64,000 nt of DNA from Lentzea cavernae (lineage in GTDB: Bacteria > Actinomycetota > Actinomycetes > Mycobacteriales > Pseudonocardiaceae): positions 620,001 through 684,000 of the forward strand of contig NZ_BNAR01000002.1 in assembly GCF_014653695.1 (NCBI RefSeq), given 5' to 3'. The translations under genes and the position numbers were made by a program. The first letter of the stretch is position 1. Each line of letters begins with the position of its first letter. The notes under the pieces are model-generated. The model saw only the letters and a list, made by a program, of their open reading frames with translations, was not told the DNA's origin and ran no database searches. Of this stretch, positions 51,304-59,658 are shown piece by piece.

Positions 51304-52575
51304 ATGAACGTCCTGCTGGCATTCGCACTCACCGCGAGTCTCACGTCTCCGGTGCACCTGCCCCCGACCGCGCCGTGCCCGGAGAACGTCCCCGCCGGCA
51401 CCACCTGCTACGAGGGCCGGGACGCCAACGGCGCGTATTACACGATCGCCGTGCCGAAGAAGTGGAACAAGACTCTGGTCGTGCACTCGCACGGCGGGCC
51501 CGACCTCGGCGACCCCACGCCGGAGCGCACGCGCGACGACCTGAACCGGTGGTCCGTCATGGTCAAGGAGGGCTATGCGTGGGCGGGCACCTCCTACCGG
51601 CGTGGCGGGTACGGCACGCGGATGGCGGCCGAGGACACCGACAACCTGCGCAGGATGGTCAGCGCGATGCTCAAGCCGCGCAAGGTCTTCATCCACGGCC
51701 AGTCGTGGGGCGGCAACGTCGCGGCCAAGACCATCGAGCTGTACAAGGGGTATGACGCGGCGCTGCTCACGAGCGGCGTGATGGCGGGCGGTTCGCGCGG
51801 CTACGACTACCGCGTCGACCTGCGCGTGGTCTACCAGTACTACTGCGGCAACCACCCCCGGCCGTCCGAGGTGCAGTACCCGCTGTGGCAGGGCCTGCGC
51901 GCCGACTCCACCATGACGACCGCCGGACTGCGCGGCCGCATCGAGGAATGTCTTGGCACCGCAGGAAACCGCACGCCTTCGCAACAGCAGAAGCTCACGG
52001 ACATCCTCACCGTCACGAAGATCCCCGAGGAGACCCTGAACTCGCACCTGAACTTCGCGACGTTCACGTTCCGGGACATCGTCCACAACCGGCTGGGCGA
52101 CAAGAACCCGTTCAGCAACACCGGTGTCGTGTACAAGGGCTCGCACGACGACGCCGCTTTGAACGCCGGCGTCGCCCGCTTCGCCGCCGACCCCCAGGCC
52201 CGCGCCCAACTCGCCTACGACAGCGACCTGACCGGCAAGATCGACATCCCGGTGCTGTCGGTGCACGCGATCGGCGACCCCACCGCGTTCGTCGAGCACG
52301 AGTCGGCCTACCGGGACGTCGTGACCAAGGCCGGGCGCGCGTACAACCTCGTGCAGACCTTCACGACCGAGGCCACGCACAGCGCGTTCAGCGACTCCGA
52401 GTACGCCGCGGCCATGCAGTCGTTGGAGGCCTGGGAGAAGTGGGGCCTGCGCTCCAATCCGTTCCTCGTCGCGGCGGCCTGCCCCAGCCACGACAAGAAG
52501 TACGGCACCGGCTGCTACTTCAATCCGTGGTACCGACCGGCTTCCTACGAGTCCCGGGTCCCACCCCGCAAGTGA
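51304..52575 (+). CDS. Secreted alpha/beta-hydrolase
   Basis: A 423-residue exported protein. A short signal peptide (MNVLLAFALTASLTSPV) is followed by CPENVPAGTTCYEG, LVVHSHGGPDLGD (oxyanion-side motif), FIHGQSWGGNVAAKTIEL (nucleophile elbow with the Ser in GQSWGG), the acidic loop near IPVLSVHAIGDPTAFVEHE and the catalytic His in TEATHSAFSD. There are several Cys. It probably hydrolyses an ester or peptide outside the cell; which substrate is not evident. Confidence 0.85.
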   Translation: MNVLLAFALTASLTSPVHLPPTAPCPENVPAGTTCYEGRDANGAYYTIAVPKKWNKTLVVHSHGGPDLGDPTPERTRDDLNRWSVMVKEGYAWAGTSYRRGGYGTRMAAEDTDNLRRMVSAMLKPRKVFIHGQSWGGNVAAKTIELYKGYDAALLTSGVMAGGSRGYDYRVDLRVVYQYYCGNHPRPSEVQYPLWQGLRADSTMTTAGLRGRIEECLGTAGNRTPSQQQKLTDILTVTKIPEETLNSHLNFATFTFRDIVHNRLGDKNPFSNTGVVYKGSHDDAALNAGVARFAADPQARAQLAYDSDLTGKIDIPVLSVHAIGDPTAFVEHESAYRDVVTKAGRAYNLVQTFTTEATHSAFSDSEYAAAMQSLEAWEKWGLRSNPFLVAAACPSHDKKYGTGCYFNPWYRPASYESRVPPRK

Positions 52576-52614
52576 CTTGACCTCCAGTTCGGTCGAGGTA
52601 CGACGATCTTCGAC

Positions 52615-53001
52615 ATGACCGACATCGCTGACATCGAAGAGCTCGTCGCCACCGTCCAGCACTCACAGCAGAACGAACTCGCCGAGGAGTTCATCTCACT
52701 GTTCCGCGCCGACGCCATCTGGACTACCGCACACGGCAAACGACTCACCGGCCGCGACGAGATCGCCTCCTTCACCCGCCAGGTCCTGCCCGGCGCGGCG
52801 AAGGAGGCGACCGCCACGTACGAGGTGGCCGACGTCCTGTTCATCAGGCCCGACGTGGCGGCCGTGAAGATCCGCCAGCGCCCGGTCCGCCCCGACGGCA
52901 CCTTGATCACCGACCAGAACGAGGGCTCACCGCTCTACGTCCTGTCCAAAGAGGACGACGGCTGGCGCATCGCCGCCGGCCAGAACACCATCGTGCTCTA
53001 A
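52615..53001 (+). CDS. SgcJ/EcaC-family (NTF2-fold) protein
   Basis: A 128-residue NTF2-like protein: IADIEELVATVQHSQQNELAEEFISLFRADAIWTTAHGKRLTGRDEIASFTRQVLPG is the SgcJ/EcaC opening, followed by a beta-rich half ending DGWRIAAGQNTIVL. Members are named from enediyne and ectoine-like loci, but most are of unknown function. Its TAA overlaps the chitinase stop convergently. Confidence 0.88.
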   Translation: MTDIADIEELVATVQHSQQNELAEEFISLFRADAIWTTAHGKRLTGRDEIASFTRQVLPGAAKEATATYEVADVLFIRPDVAAVKIRQRPVRPDGTLITDQNEGSPLYVLSKEDDGWRIAAGQNTIVL

Positions 53002-54041
53002 CGCCCCTGCAACGACTTCACCTTGTCACCGAACGTCCAGCCCTTCGAGCCGTCCCAGTTGATCGACCAGGTCATCAACCCCTTGAGCTGGCCGCCGAAA
53101 CTGTTCCACGCCTGCCCCACGAGGGTCGGGTTCATGTAACCGCCGCCGGCCCCCGGCTGCGCGGGCAGCCCGGGAACCTGCTTGTCGTAGGGCACCTTGA
53201 TCGTGGTGCCCTGCACGACCAGCCCCTTGTCCAGGCACTGCGTCTGCGCCACGAACCCCTGCACCGTCCCGGCCTGGTAGCTGTCACCGGCGCAGCCGTA
53301 CATCGACCCGTTGTAGTACTGCATGTTCAGCCACCACAACCGACCGTTGTCCGCGTACTTCTTGATGATCGGCAAGTACGCACCCCAGATCGAGCCGTAC
53401 ACGACACTGCCACCCGTCACGTACGCGGTCTCCGGCGCCATCGTGAGCCCGAACCCCGCCGGCATCGCCGCCAGCACGCCGTCGATGATGCGGATCAGAT
53501 TGGCCTGCGACGCCGACAACTGCGCGATGTTTCCACTCCCCACCAGCCCGGTCTCGATGTCGATGTCGATCCCGTCGAAGTTGTACTTCTTCAGGATCGG
53601 TACCACGGTCGCGACGAACCGGTTCGCCACCGCCGCCGAACTCAGGTCGATCCCCGCCGCCGCACCCCCGATCGACAACAGGATCGTGGCCCCGTTCGCC
53701 TTGGCAGCACACATCTCAGCGGGCGTCGCGACCTTCACCCCGGCATCCATGCCGTCCTCCCACAGCACCGTGCCGTCCGACCGGATCACGGGAAACGCCG
53801 CGTTGATGACGTTGTAGCCGTGCTGCTTGATGCGGCCGTCGGTGATCGGCGTCCAGCCGAACGGCGGGTGCACCCCGTTCGACGCGCCGTCCCAGTTCTC
53901 CCAGTACCCGTGCAGGACCTTGCCCGCCGGGCGGGGTTTCAGCGCGCAGGTGTCGGCGGCTTGGGCGGTGTGTGGGACGAGGAGGGTGCTCAGGAGCAGA
54001 AGCAGGGCTGTCAGTGCCCTTGGGAACGTGCGGGCAGACAT
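52998..54041 (-). CDS. Secreted GH18 chitinase
   Basis: A 347-residue exported glycoside hydrolase with a signal peptide (LTALLLLLSTLLVPHTAQAA) and no visible carbohydrate-binding module. The catalytic DxxDxDxE motif is FDGIDIDIET near residues 153-162, with Glu as proton donor; other family blocks are LHGYWENWDG, TILLSIGGAAAG, LTMAPETAYV and LWWLNMQYYNG, and LMTWSINWDG closes the barrel. It cleaves chitin beta-1,4 bonds. A 12-bp TGGTCCAGACCT element, the chitinase-promoter/dre type, lies 52 bases upstream, so DasR-linked regulation is likely. Confidence 0.95.
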   Translation of the reverse strand: MSARTFPRALTALLLLLSTLLVPHTAQAADTCALKPRPAGKVLHGYWENWDGASNGVHPPFGWTPITDGRIKQHGYNVINAAFPVIRSDGTVLWEDGMDAGVKVATPAEMCAAKANGATILLSIGGAAAGIDLSSAAVANRFVATVVPILKKYNFDGIDIDIETGLVGSGNIAQLSASQANLIRIIDGVLAAMPAGFGLTMAPETAYVTGGSVVYGSIWGAYLPIIKKYADNGRLWWLNMQYYNGSMYGCAGDSYQAGTVQGFVAQTQCLDKGLVVQGTTIKVPYDKQVPGLPAQPGAGGGYMNPTLVGQAWNSFGGQLKGLMTWSINWDGSKGWTFGDKVKSLQGR

Positions 54042-54092
54042 TCGCTCACCTTTCGCTTACAGGCGGCGACCCACAGTCATTGAAGCACGAAA

Positions 54093-54104
54093 TGGTCCAG
54101 ACCT
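54093..54104. promoter_or_regulatory. dre-like element TGGTCCAGACCT upstream of chitinase
   Basis: TGGTCCAGACCT at 54093-54104 equals the 12-bp direct-repeat element of streptomycete chitinase promoters and is close to the DasR site TGGTCTAGACCA. Only one copy is seen here. It lies 52 bases before the chitinase start. Confidence 0.65.
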
Positions 54105-54591
54105 CTAGGCGGTGGGGCGACAGGCGAGAACGAGGAATGCGGCGCGGAGGCGAAGGCGGGGAAGAGGAGCGAGTGCCCGAAAGGCCAGACCGGCCAGGGC
54201 TGCGTCAGTTGGGACCGGGGCTGGGGTCGAGACTGAAGTTGAACCCGGGACCGGGGTTGGGTTCGGAGGCACGTTGGAGCCGTGTCAGGTCGGGACCCAG
54301 ATCGAGATCGAAGCTGGAGGCGCCGACGCAGAACGCGTCCGAGGCGCGGAACTGCGGCGCATGCCCGAACGCGCGGAACGCGAGTCAGAAAATGATCGCG
54401 AGCGAAGCGTGCGCCGCACCCGCGGCGCGTGGACGCGTCGCGGGTGCGCTGGTGACTAACGCATCGCGACGGTGTGGCCGTGGGGCACGCATTGCCGCCA
54501 CGGCCACACCGTCCGTTGAGCCCACCGCGCCGACGCCGGAAGGCGCGTCGCCGGCGCCTTCCTGCGGGACCCGCTGTCCTGGCCTGGAGGG
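54105..54591. other. Gene-free stretch with G-rich repeats and stacked hairpins
   Basis: No convincing gene is present in these 487 bases: all frames read Arg/Gly/Pro-rich and none shows a family motif or consistent third-position G+C bias. The first half is purine-rich with GGGACCGGGG repeated at 54211 and 54247. The second half holds three hairpins: 54415-54448 (15 bp stem with two mismatches, 4-base loop), 54468-54511 and 54538-54562. It separates the chitinase promoter from the end of the SDR pair. Confidence 0.6.
54468..54511 (-). terminator. Strong hairpin, probable terminator of the SDR pair
   Basis: A stem of about 15 bp, ACGGTGTGGCCGTGG pairing with CCACGGCCACACCGT, with a ~14-base loop, lies about 80 bases beyond the SDR stop. 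A second stem, GGAAGGCGC (54538-54546) with GCGCCTTCC (54554-54562), is nearer the stop. Both would act on transcripts leaving the SDR operon. Confidence 0.6.
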
Positions 54592-55536
54592 TCAGGCTGC
54601 TTTGAGGGACCAGAGGGTTTCCTCGGAGGCCTTCCACAGGTGAGCCGCCGACTCCGGGGATTGGGCGTAGGGGGCTACGCCGCGGAGGTGGGTGCCGGCG
54701 GGGGCTGGGGGTGCCTCGTTGCAGTCTTCGAAGTACTTGCCGGAGAGGCCGGCCAGCTGCGGTGAGGTGGCTAGGAGGAGGGTGGTGGCGGCGCCTTGTT
54801 CCGGGGTTTTCACGCGGCGGGTGGCGGTGGCGCCGCTTTGGCGGATGCGGTCTTGTAGTTCTTGTGTGGTCAGGTGGCGTTGGAGGTTGGTGGCGATGCT
54901 GCCGGGCATGAGGGCGTTCATGGTGATGCCCTCGGAGGACCAGCGGCGGCCGGCTTCCACGCCGAAGAGGATGTTGGCTGTTTTGGATTGGCCGTAGGCC
55001 TGCCAGCGGTCGTAGGCGCGGTGGGCGTAGTGGATGTCGTCGAAGACGACGTCGCTCATGAGGTGTGCGGAGGAGCTGACGTTCACGACTCGGGCGCCTT
55101 CGGCTCGCAGCGAGTTGAAGAGGCCGAGGGTGAGGGCGAAGTGGCCCAGGTGGTTCGTGGCGAACTGGAGTTCCCAGCCCTCCGGGGTGCGGGTGAACGG
55201 GGTGGCCATGACGCCCGCGTTGTTGATCAGCAGGTGCAGTGGGCCGTCCCAGTTGCGGGCGAAGGCCCTCACCGACGGCTGGGAGGCGAGGTCGAGGTGG
55301 GCCACCGAGATCCGCTTGTTGCCGGTGGACCTGGTCAGTGATGCCGCCACGCGCTGGGCGGCGTCGATGTCGCGGGCCGCGATGGTGACCTCGGCGCCCG
55401 CGGCGGCCAGCGCCCGGACGGTCTCGACGCCGATGCCGGAGGCGCCGCCGGTGACGACGGCGCGGCGACCCTTGAGGTCGACGCCCTCGACCACGTCGAG
55501 AGCCGTTGTGTCGAAGCCGAATCCTGTGGTGATCAT
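54592..55536 (-). CDS. SDR-family oxidoreductase, tandem copy 2
   Basis: A 314-residue SDR of the retinol dehydrogenase/WW-domain-oxidoreductase type: TGGASGIG (cofactor), NNAGVMATPF, FATNHLGHFALTLGL, NVSSSAHL and YGQSKTAN, with the YxxxK pair as YGQSK. It is about 70-75% identical by eye to the adjacent copy at 55533. ATG 55536 overlaps the other gene's stop (ATGA). Wobble positions are less GC-biased here than in neighbouring genes. The substrate is unknown; the family often acts on lipophilic alcohols or ketones. Confidence 0.9.
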   Translation of the reverse strand: MITTGFGFDTTALDVVEGVDLKGRRAVVTGGASGIGVETVRALAAAGAEVTIAARDIDAAQRVAASLTRSTGNKRISVAHLDLASQPSVRAFARNWDGPLHLLINNAGVMATPFTRTPEGWELQFATNHLGHFALTLGLFNSLRAEGARVVNVSSSAHLMSDVVFDDIHYAHRAYDRWQAYGQSKTANILFGVEAGRRWSSEGITMNALMPGSIATNLQRHLTTQELQDRIRQSGATATRRVKTPEQGAATTLLLATSPQLAGLSGKYFEDCNEAPPAPAGTHLRGVAPYAQSPESAAHLWKASEETLWSLKAA

Positions 55537-56477
55537 GCCTGCACCTTCAGCGTTTCCTCGGAGACCTTCCACAGCTGGGCGGCGGCCTCGGGGTCGGCCG
55601 CGTGGGCGGCCAGGCCGTTGGACATGCCCTCGGCGTGCGGGAGTGCCTCCTCGCAGTCTTCGAAGTAGAGGCCCGAACGGCCCTCCACCAAGGGGGACAC
55701 GGCGAGCACCAGCGTGGTGGCCGCGCCCTGTTCCGGGGTCTTGAGCCGCAACGGGCTCGAGCCGCTGCGCAGGCGGCGCCGCTCCGCCAGCTCCTCCGGG
55801 GTGATGTGGCGCTGCAGCGCCGTCAGGATGCCGCCCGGCATCAGCGCGTTCATCGTGACGCCCTCGCCGGACCAGCGGCGGCCCGCCTCCACGCCGAACA
55901 GTACGTTCGCCGTCTTCGACTGGCCGTACGCCTGCCAGCGGTCGTACTCGCGGCGCTCGAAGTGGATGTCGTCGAACACCACGGGGCTCGCCAGGTGGCC
56001 GGCGGAGCTGACGTTGACGACGCGGGCGCCCTCGGCGCGCAGCGCGGCGAACAGGCCCAGCGTCAGCGTGAAGTGGCCGAAGTGGTTCGTGGCGAACTGG
56101 AGCTCCCAGCCCTCCGCCGTGCGCGTCAGCGGGGCGGCCATGACACCCGCGTTGTTGATCAGCAGGTGCAGCGGCCCGTCCCACGCGGCGGTGAAGGCCT
56201 TGACCGACTCCTGCGAGGTCAGCTCCAGCGGAGCGACCGAGATCCTGTCGTTGCCGGTCGACGCGGACACCTCGGCGGCGACCCTGCGGCCCGCCTCGAC
56301 GTCGCGCGCCGCGATGGTGACCTCGGCGCCCGCGGCGGCCAGCGCCCGCACGGTCTCGACGCCGATGCCCGACGCCCCACCGGTGACCACGGCGCGACGG
56401 CCGGACAGGTCGACGCCCTCGACGACCTCGAGAGCCGTGCTCTCGAACCCGAACGGGGTGGTGATGCGCTCGCTCAT
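55533..56477 (-). CDS. SDR-family oxidoreductase, tandem copy 1
   Basis: A 314-residue SDR collinear with the copy downstream: FGFESTALEVVEGVDLSGRRAVVTGGASGIG, NNAGVMAAPLTRTAEGWELQFATNHFGHF, YGQSKTANVLFG. It is the first gene of the minus-strand pair. ATG 56477 is chosen because the 29 residues before it in the same frame lie in the operator region. It is divergent from a TetR gene and probably repressed by it. Confidence 0.92.
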   Translation of the reverse strand: MSERITTPFGFESTALEVVEGVDLSGRRAVVTGGASGIGVETVRALAAAGAEVTIAARDVEAGRRVAAEVSASTGNDRISVAPLELTSQESVKAFTAAWDGPLHLLINNAGVMAAPLTRTAEGWELQFATNHFGHFTLTLGLFAALRAEGARVVNVSSAGHLASPVVFDDIHFERREYDRWQAYGQSKTANVLFGVEAGRRWSGEGVTMNALMPGGILTALQRHITPEELAERRRLRSGSSPLRLKTPEQGAATTLVLAVSPLVEGRSGLYFEDCEEALPHAEGMSNGLAAHAADPEAAAQLWKVSEETLKVQA

Positions 56478-56509
56478 CTGATTTCCCCAACCTCTGTCGT
56501 ACACTGAAA

Positions 56510-56556
56510 CGGAGGTGCCTCCGGTTCGGGTTCCACCGTAAGCGGAGGAGCCTCCG
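56510..56556. promoter_or_regulatory. Twin CGGAGGNGCCTCCG palindromes between SDR pair and TetR
   Basis: CGGAGGTGCCTCCG (56510-56523) and CGGAGGAGCCTCCG (56543-56556) are two copies of one palindrome, each followed by GTT, with centres 33 bases apart. They fill the divergent promoter and are strong TetR operator candidates. Confidence 0.75.
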
Positions 56557-56590
56557 GTTGGCAAGTGACGTACCCCATAGGAGTGATGAA

Positions 56591-57142
56591 GTGCGTGCAG
56601 ACGCGGTCCGGAACCGAGGGCTGCTGATCGAGGTGGCGCTCGACGCGTTCACCCACGAGAAGGACGTGACGCTCGGCGCCATCGCCAAGAAGGCGGGCGT
56701 CGGGATCGGCACGCTGTACCGCCACTTCCCCACCCGCGAGGCGTTGATCGAGGCCGTCTACCGCACGGAGCTGGAGAAGCTCTGCGACGCGGCGCCCGAA
56801 CTGCTGAAGACCCACGAGCCCGAGGCGGCGCTGCGGGAGTGGATGGACCGCTTCATCGCCTACGCCGCCACGAAACGCGACCTCAAGGACGCGTTGCAGG
56901 CCGTGATCGCGATGGGCCTGAACCCGTTCGAGCACAGCCGCGCGAAGATGACCGAGGCCGTCCAGAGCCTGCTCACCCCGCTCAACGCGCGCACGGAGCC
57001 CATGGACCTGATGGCACTGCTGATCGGCGTCGCGCAGAACGGCGACCCGGATCAGGCCAGGCGGATGCTCGACCTGATCATGAACGGGGTCCTCCACGAC
57101 GCTGCCGCTCGAAGCGCTCCACCAGCATCGGCGCCTCGTTGA
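56591..57142 (+). CDS. TetR-family regulator of the SDR pair
   Basis: A 183-residue TetR protein with the helix-turn-helix VRNRGLLIEVALDAFTHEKDVTLGAIAKKAGVGIGTLYRHFPTREALIEAVYRTELEKL and the SbtR-type C-terminal pattern (WMDRFIAYAATKRDLKDALQAVI). It is divergent from the SDR pair with twin palindromes between. GTG 56591 is chosen; an in-frame TTG 11 codons upstream is possible. Its 3' end overlaps the convergent GbsR/MarR gene by 65 bases, an unusually long overlap. Confidence 0.9.
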   Translation: MRADAVRNRGLLIEVALDAFTHEKDVTLGAIAKKAGVGIGTLYRHFPTREALIEAVYRTELEKLCDAAPELLKTHEPEAALREWMDRFIAYAATKRDLKDALQAVIAMGLNPFEHSRAKMTEAVQSLLTPLNARTEPMDLMALLIGVAQNGDPDQARRMLDLIMNGVLHDAAARSAPPASAPR

Positions 57143-57554
57143 GCAGGAACGTGTAGAAGTCCCGCATGTACTCGAGCCGGTCGTGTGCACGGCCGGGCCC
57201 GACCGCGTCGACGCCCTTCTCCACGGCGCGCAGCACGTCGTCGACCACGGAGTGCTGCCGCGAGTAGAGCGTCGTCCAGGCGTTGGCGCGCATCCGGAAG
57301 TGCTCGCGCCGGCTGCCCGCGACGTGGATCCGCTCGATCAGGCCCATCTGCGCGACCATCTTGACCGCGCCGGACACCGATCCCGCGCTCACACCCAGTT
57401 CGTCGGCAAGATCGCCCGCGGTCAGCGTGTCCTTCTCGGCGAACAGGAACGCCGCGAGCGCCCGCGCCCCCATCCGCTGCATCCCGGCGCCGACCAGCGT
57501 GAGCGCCAGGTGCTCGGCGGCTTCCCTGCGCTCTGTCTCGCCCGTCACAGTCAC
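57078..57554 (-). CDS. GbsR/MarR-family regulator
   Basis: A 158-residue winged-helix regulator: GAGMQRMGARALAAFLFAEKDTLTAGDLADELGVSAGSVSGAVKMVAQMGLIERIHVAGSRREHFRM is the GbsR-type pattern, with a C-terminal helical dimer part. It is divergent from the short FAD-binding protein by 59 bases and probably regulates it. GTG 57554 is used; GTG 57548 is equally possible. Confidence 0.9.
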   Translation of the reverse strand: MTVTGETERREAAEHLALTLVGAGMQRMGARALAAFLFAEKDTLTAGDLADELGVSAGSVSGAVKMVAQMGLIERIHVAGSRREHFRMRANAWTTLYSRQHSVVDDVLRAVEKGVDAVGPGRAHDRLEYMRDFYTFLLNEAPMLVERFERQRRGGPRS

Positions 57555-57613
57555 CCTGTCTTCAGAAATTTCTGAACGTTCGCTAGCCTCAATCCTAGGG
57601 GAAGGGGCTGGTC

Positions 57614-58132
57614 ATGGCCACAGCACTCGTCGTGGGAGCCGGCGTCTCCGGCCTCGCCACCGCGCTCAGACTCACCCGCAGCACGTGGGACGTCGTGGTG
57701 CTCGACAACGGCGCCCACCACGACCCGGTCGTGATCACCGGCCCCGACCGCCACGCCGCCCGGCGGCTCGCCGCACTGCCCCACGACCTGCACCACGAGA
57801 CCCGCCGCAGCAGGGTCACCGCGCTGCGGCCCGACCGGTTCGGCGTCACTGTCGCTTTCAACGACCACGACGACGAGTGGTTCGACGTCGTCGTGTGCGC
57901 CCAGCCCTGCTGCGAGGCCGAGCGATTACCCGGTCTGCGCCTCGAAACCTGGTCCCGCGACCACGTCGCCCTGCTCTACCGCGCCGTCCGCGACACCGGC
58001 CTCCCGCTCAGCGCCGCGGAGCTGCTCGCCGACGCGTTCGACATCCACACCGACGACCGCGCCGCTTTCGCTTGGTGGGAGACCACTTTGAAGCCACACT
58101 CAATTAGGCGGGCCTTTACCCGCGTCCGGTAA
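57614..58132 (+). CDS. Short FAD/NAD(P)-binding protein, possibly a truncated monooxygenase
   Basis: A 172-residue protein with an N-terminal Rossmann motif (ALVVGAGVSGLATALRLTRSTWDVVVLDNG). A following region, ITGPDRHAARRLAALPHDLHHETRRSRVTAL and EWFDVVVCAQPCC, resembles compressed parts of PHBH-type enzymes. These are normally ~400 residues with DG and GD motifs, which are absent here. It may be a remnant or a minimal form. It precedes phoD by 11 bases and is divergent from the GbsR/MarR gene. Confidence 0.65.
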   Translation: MATALVVGAGVSGLATALRLTRSTWDVVVLDNGAHHDPVVITGPDRHAARRLAALPHDLHHETRRSRVTALRPDRFGVTVAFNDHDDEWFDVVVCAQPCCEAERLPGLRLETWSRDHVALLYRAVRDTGLPLSAAELLADAFDIHTDDRAAFAWWETTLKPHSIRRAFTRVR

Positions 58133-58143
58133 CTGTGCGTCTC

Positions 58144-59658
58144 ATGACCACGTTACGGAGACGTACCTTCATCGTGGGCGGCCTCGCGGGAGCGAGCGCC
58201 GGAGTGCTCCTCCCCGCACTGGCCAACGCGATCGGCTACCCCTTCACCCTGGGTGTCGCGTCCGGCGAACCAGCAGCCGACGGGTTCGTGATCTGGACCC
58301 GCCTCGCCCCCAACCCCCTCAACGCCGACGGTCTCGGCGGCATGCCGAACACCAGCACCGCCGTCGAATGGCAGGTCTCCACCGACGAGCGCTTCACGAA
58401 CGTCGCCCGCACCGGCACGTTCACCGCCACCCAGGCGAGCGCCCACTCCGTGCACGTCACGCTCACCGGCCTGGAGCCGGGACGCGAGTACTGGTACCGC
58501 TTCCGCACCGGCGGTCACATCTCCCCCGTCGGCCGCGCCCTCACCGCACCGGCCGTCGGCACCCAGCCCGAGCTCACCATGCTCTTCGCCTCGTGCGCGC
58601 ACTACGAGGAGGGCTACTTCACGGCCTACCGCCGGATGGCCGACGAGCACCCCGACCTGATCCTGCACCTCGGCGACTACATCTACGAGGGCGCCGCGAC
58701 CACCACGAAGATCCGCAAGTTCGCCCCGGCGACCGAGATCAGCACGCTCGCGAACTACCGCGTCCGCCACGCCCAGTACAAGGCCGACCCTGACCTGCAG
58801 GCCGCGCACGCCGTCGCGCCCTGGCTCGTCGTCTGGGACGACCACGAGGTCGAGAACAACTACGCGAACCTCGTCCGCAACGACAGCAGCCCGGCCGGTG
58901 ACTTCACGGCCCGCCGCGCCGCCGCCTACAAGGCCTACTACGAGCACATGCCGCTCAGGAGCGCCCAGGCGCCGACAGCCCAGAACATGCTGCTGCACCG
59001 CAGGGTCCGCTGGGGCAGCCTCGCCACGTTCCACATGCTCGACACCCGCCAGTACCGCAACGACCAGGCGTGCGGTGACGGCACCAAGGTCTGCCCCGCC
59101 GCCGACGACCCCGCGCGCACGCTCACCGGCACGTCGCAGGAGACGTGGCTGGTCGACGGCCTGCGGCAGAAGCTCGGCACGTGGGACTTCCTCGGCCAGC
59201 AGGTGTTCTTCGCGCAACGGCTCGCCGCCGCGGACGGGTCCAAGAGCATGGACGCGTGGGACGGCTACACCGCCAACCGCACGCGCATCCAGAACGCCTG
59301 GGACACCAACGGCAACAAGGGAACCGTGGTGCTCACCGGCGACGTGCACCGCAGCTGGGGCGCGAACCTCATGCAGAACTACGGAACGCAGAACCGGATC
59401 ATCGGCACCGAACTCGTCACCACGTCGATCACCTCCGGCGGTGACGGCAACGCGGCCGACAACAGCCTCAACCCGACGCTGAACCCGCACGTGAAGTACT
59501 TCAAGAACCTGCGCGGCTACGTGAAGACCCGCACGACGCAAACGCAGATGAACGTCGACTTCCGCGCCGTCGACAAGGTCACCGTGCGCGACTACCCGGT
59601 CAAGACCGTCGGCAGCTACGTCGTCGAGGCCGCGAACCCCGGATTGCAGGCGCCGTGA
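58144..59658 (+). CDS. phoD: PhoD-type alkaline phosphatase/phosphodiesterase, Tat-exported
   Basis: A 504-residue secreted metallophosphatase. The Tat signal is LRRRTFIVGGLAGASAGVLLPALANA. An N-terminal beta-sandwich (FTLGVASGEPAADGFVIWTRLAP to ALTAPAV) is followed by the catalytic domain with LFASCAHYEEGYF, HLGDYIYEG, VWDDHEVENNYA and VVLTGDVHRSW, the Ca/Fe-binding blocks of PhoD. It releases phosphate from mono- or diesters outside the cell. ATG 58144 is preferred over GTG 58135. The next gene starts inside its stop (GTGA), which suggests a linked product. Confidence 0.95.
   Translation: MTTLRRRTFIVGGLAGASAGVLLPALANAIGYPFTLGVASGEPAADGFVIWTRLAPNPLNADGLGGMPNTSTAVEWQVSTDERFTNVARTGTFTATQASAHSVHVTLTGLEPGREYWYRFRTGGHISPVGRALTAPAVGTQPELTMLFASCAHYEEGYFTAYRRMADEHPDLILHLGDYIYEGAATTTKIRKFAPATEISTLANYRVRHAQYKADPDLQAAHAVAPWLVVWDDHEVENNYANLVRNDSSPAGDFTARRAAAYKAYYEHMPLRSAQAPTAQNMLLHRRVRWGSLATFHMLDTRQYRNDQACGDGTKVCPAADDPARTLTGTSQETWLVDGLRQKLGTWDFLGQQVFFAQRLAAADGSKSMDAWDGYTANRTRIQNAWDTNGNKGTVVLTGDVHRSWGANLMQNYGTQNRIIGTELVTTSITSGGDGNAADNSLNPTLNPHVKYFKNLRGYVKTRTTQTQMNVDFRAVDKVTVRDYPVKTVGSYVVEAANPGLQAP

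Noticed and set aside
53972-54643. Open frame running across the region between chitinase and SDR genes
   Set aside because: Arg/Gly/Pro-rich translation without family motif, overlapping the chitinase signal-peptide region and several hairpins; wobble bias does not support coding.
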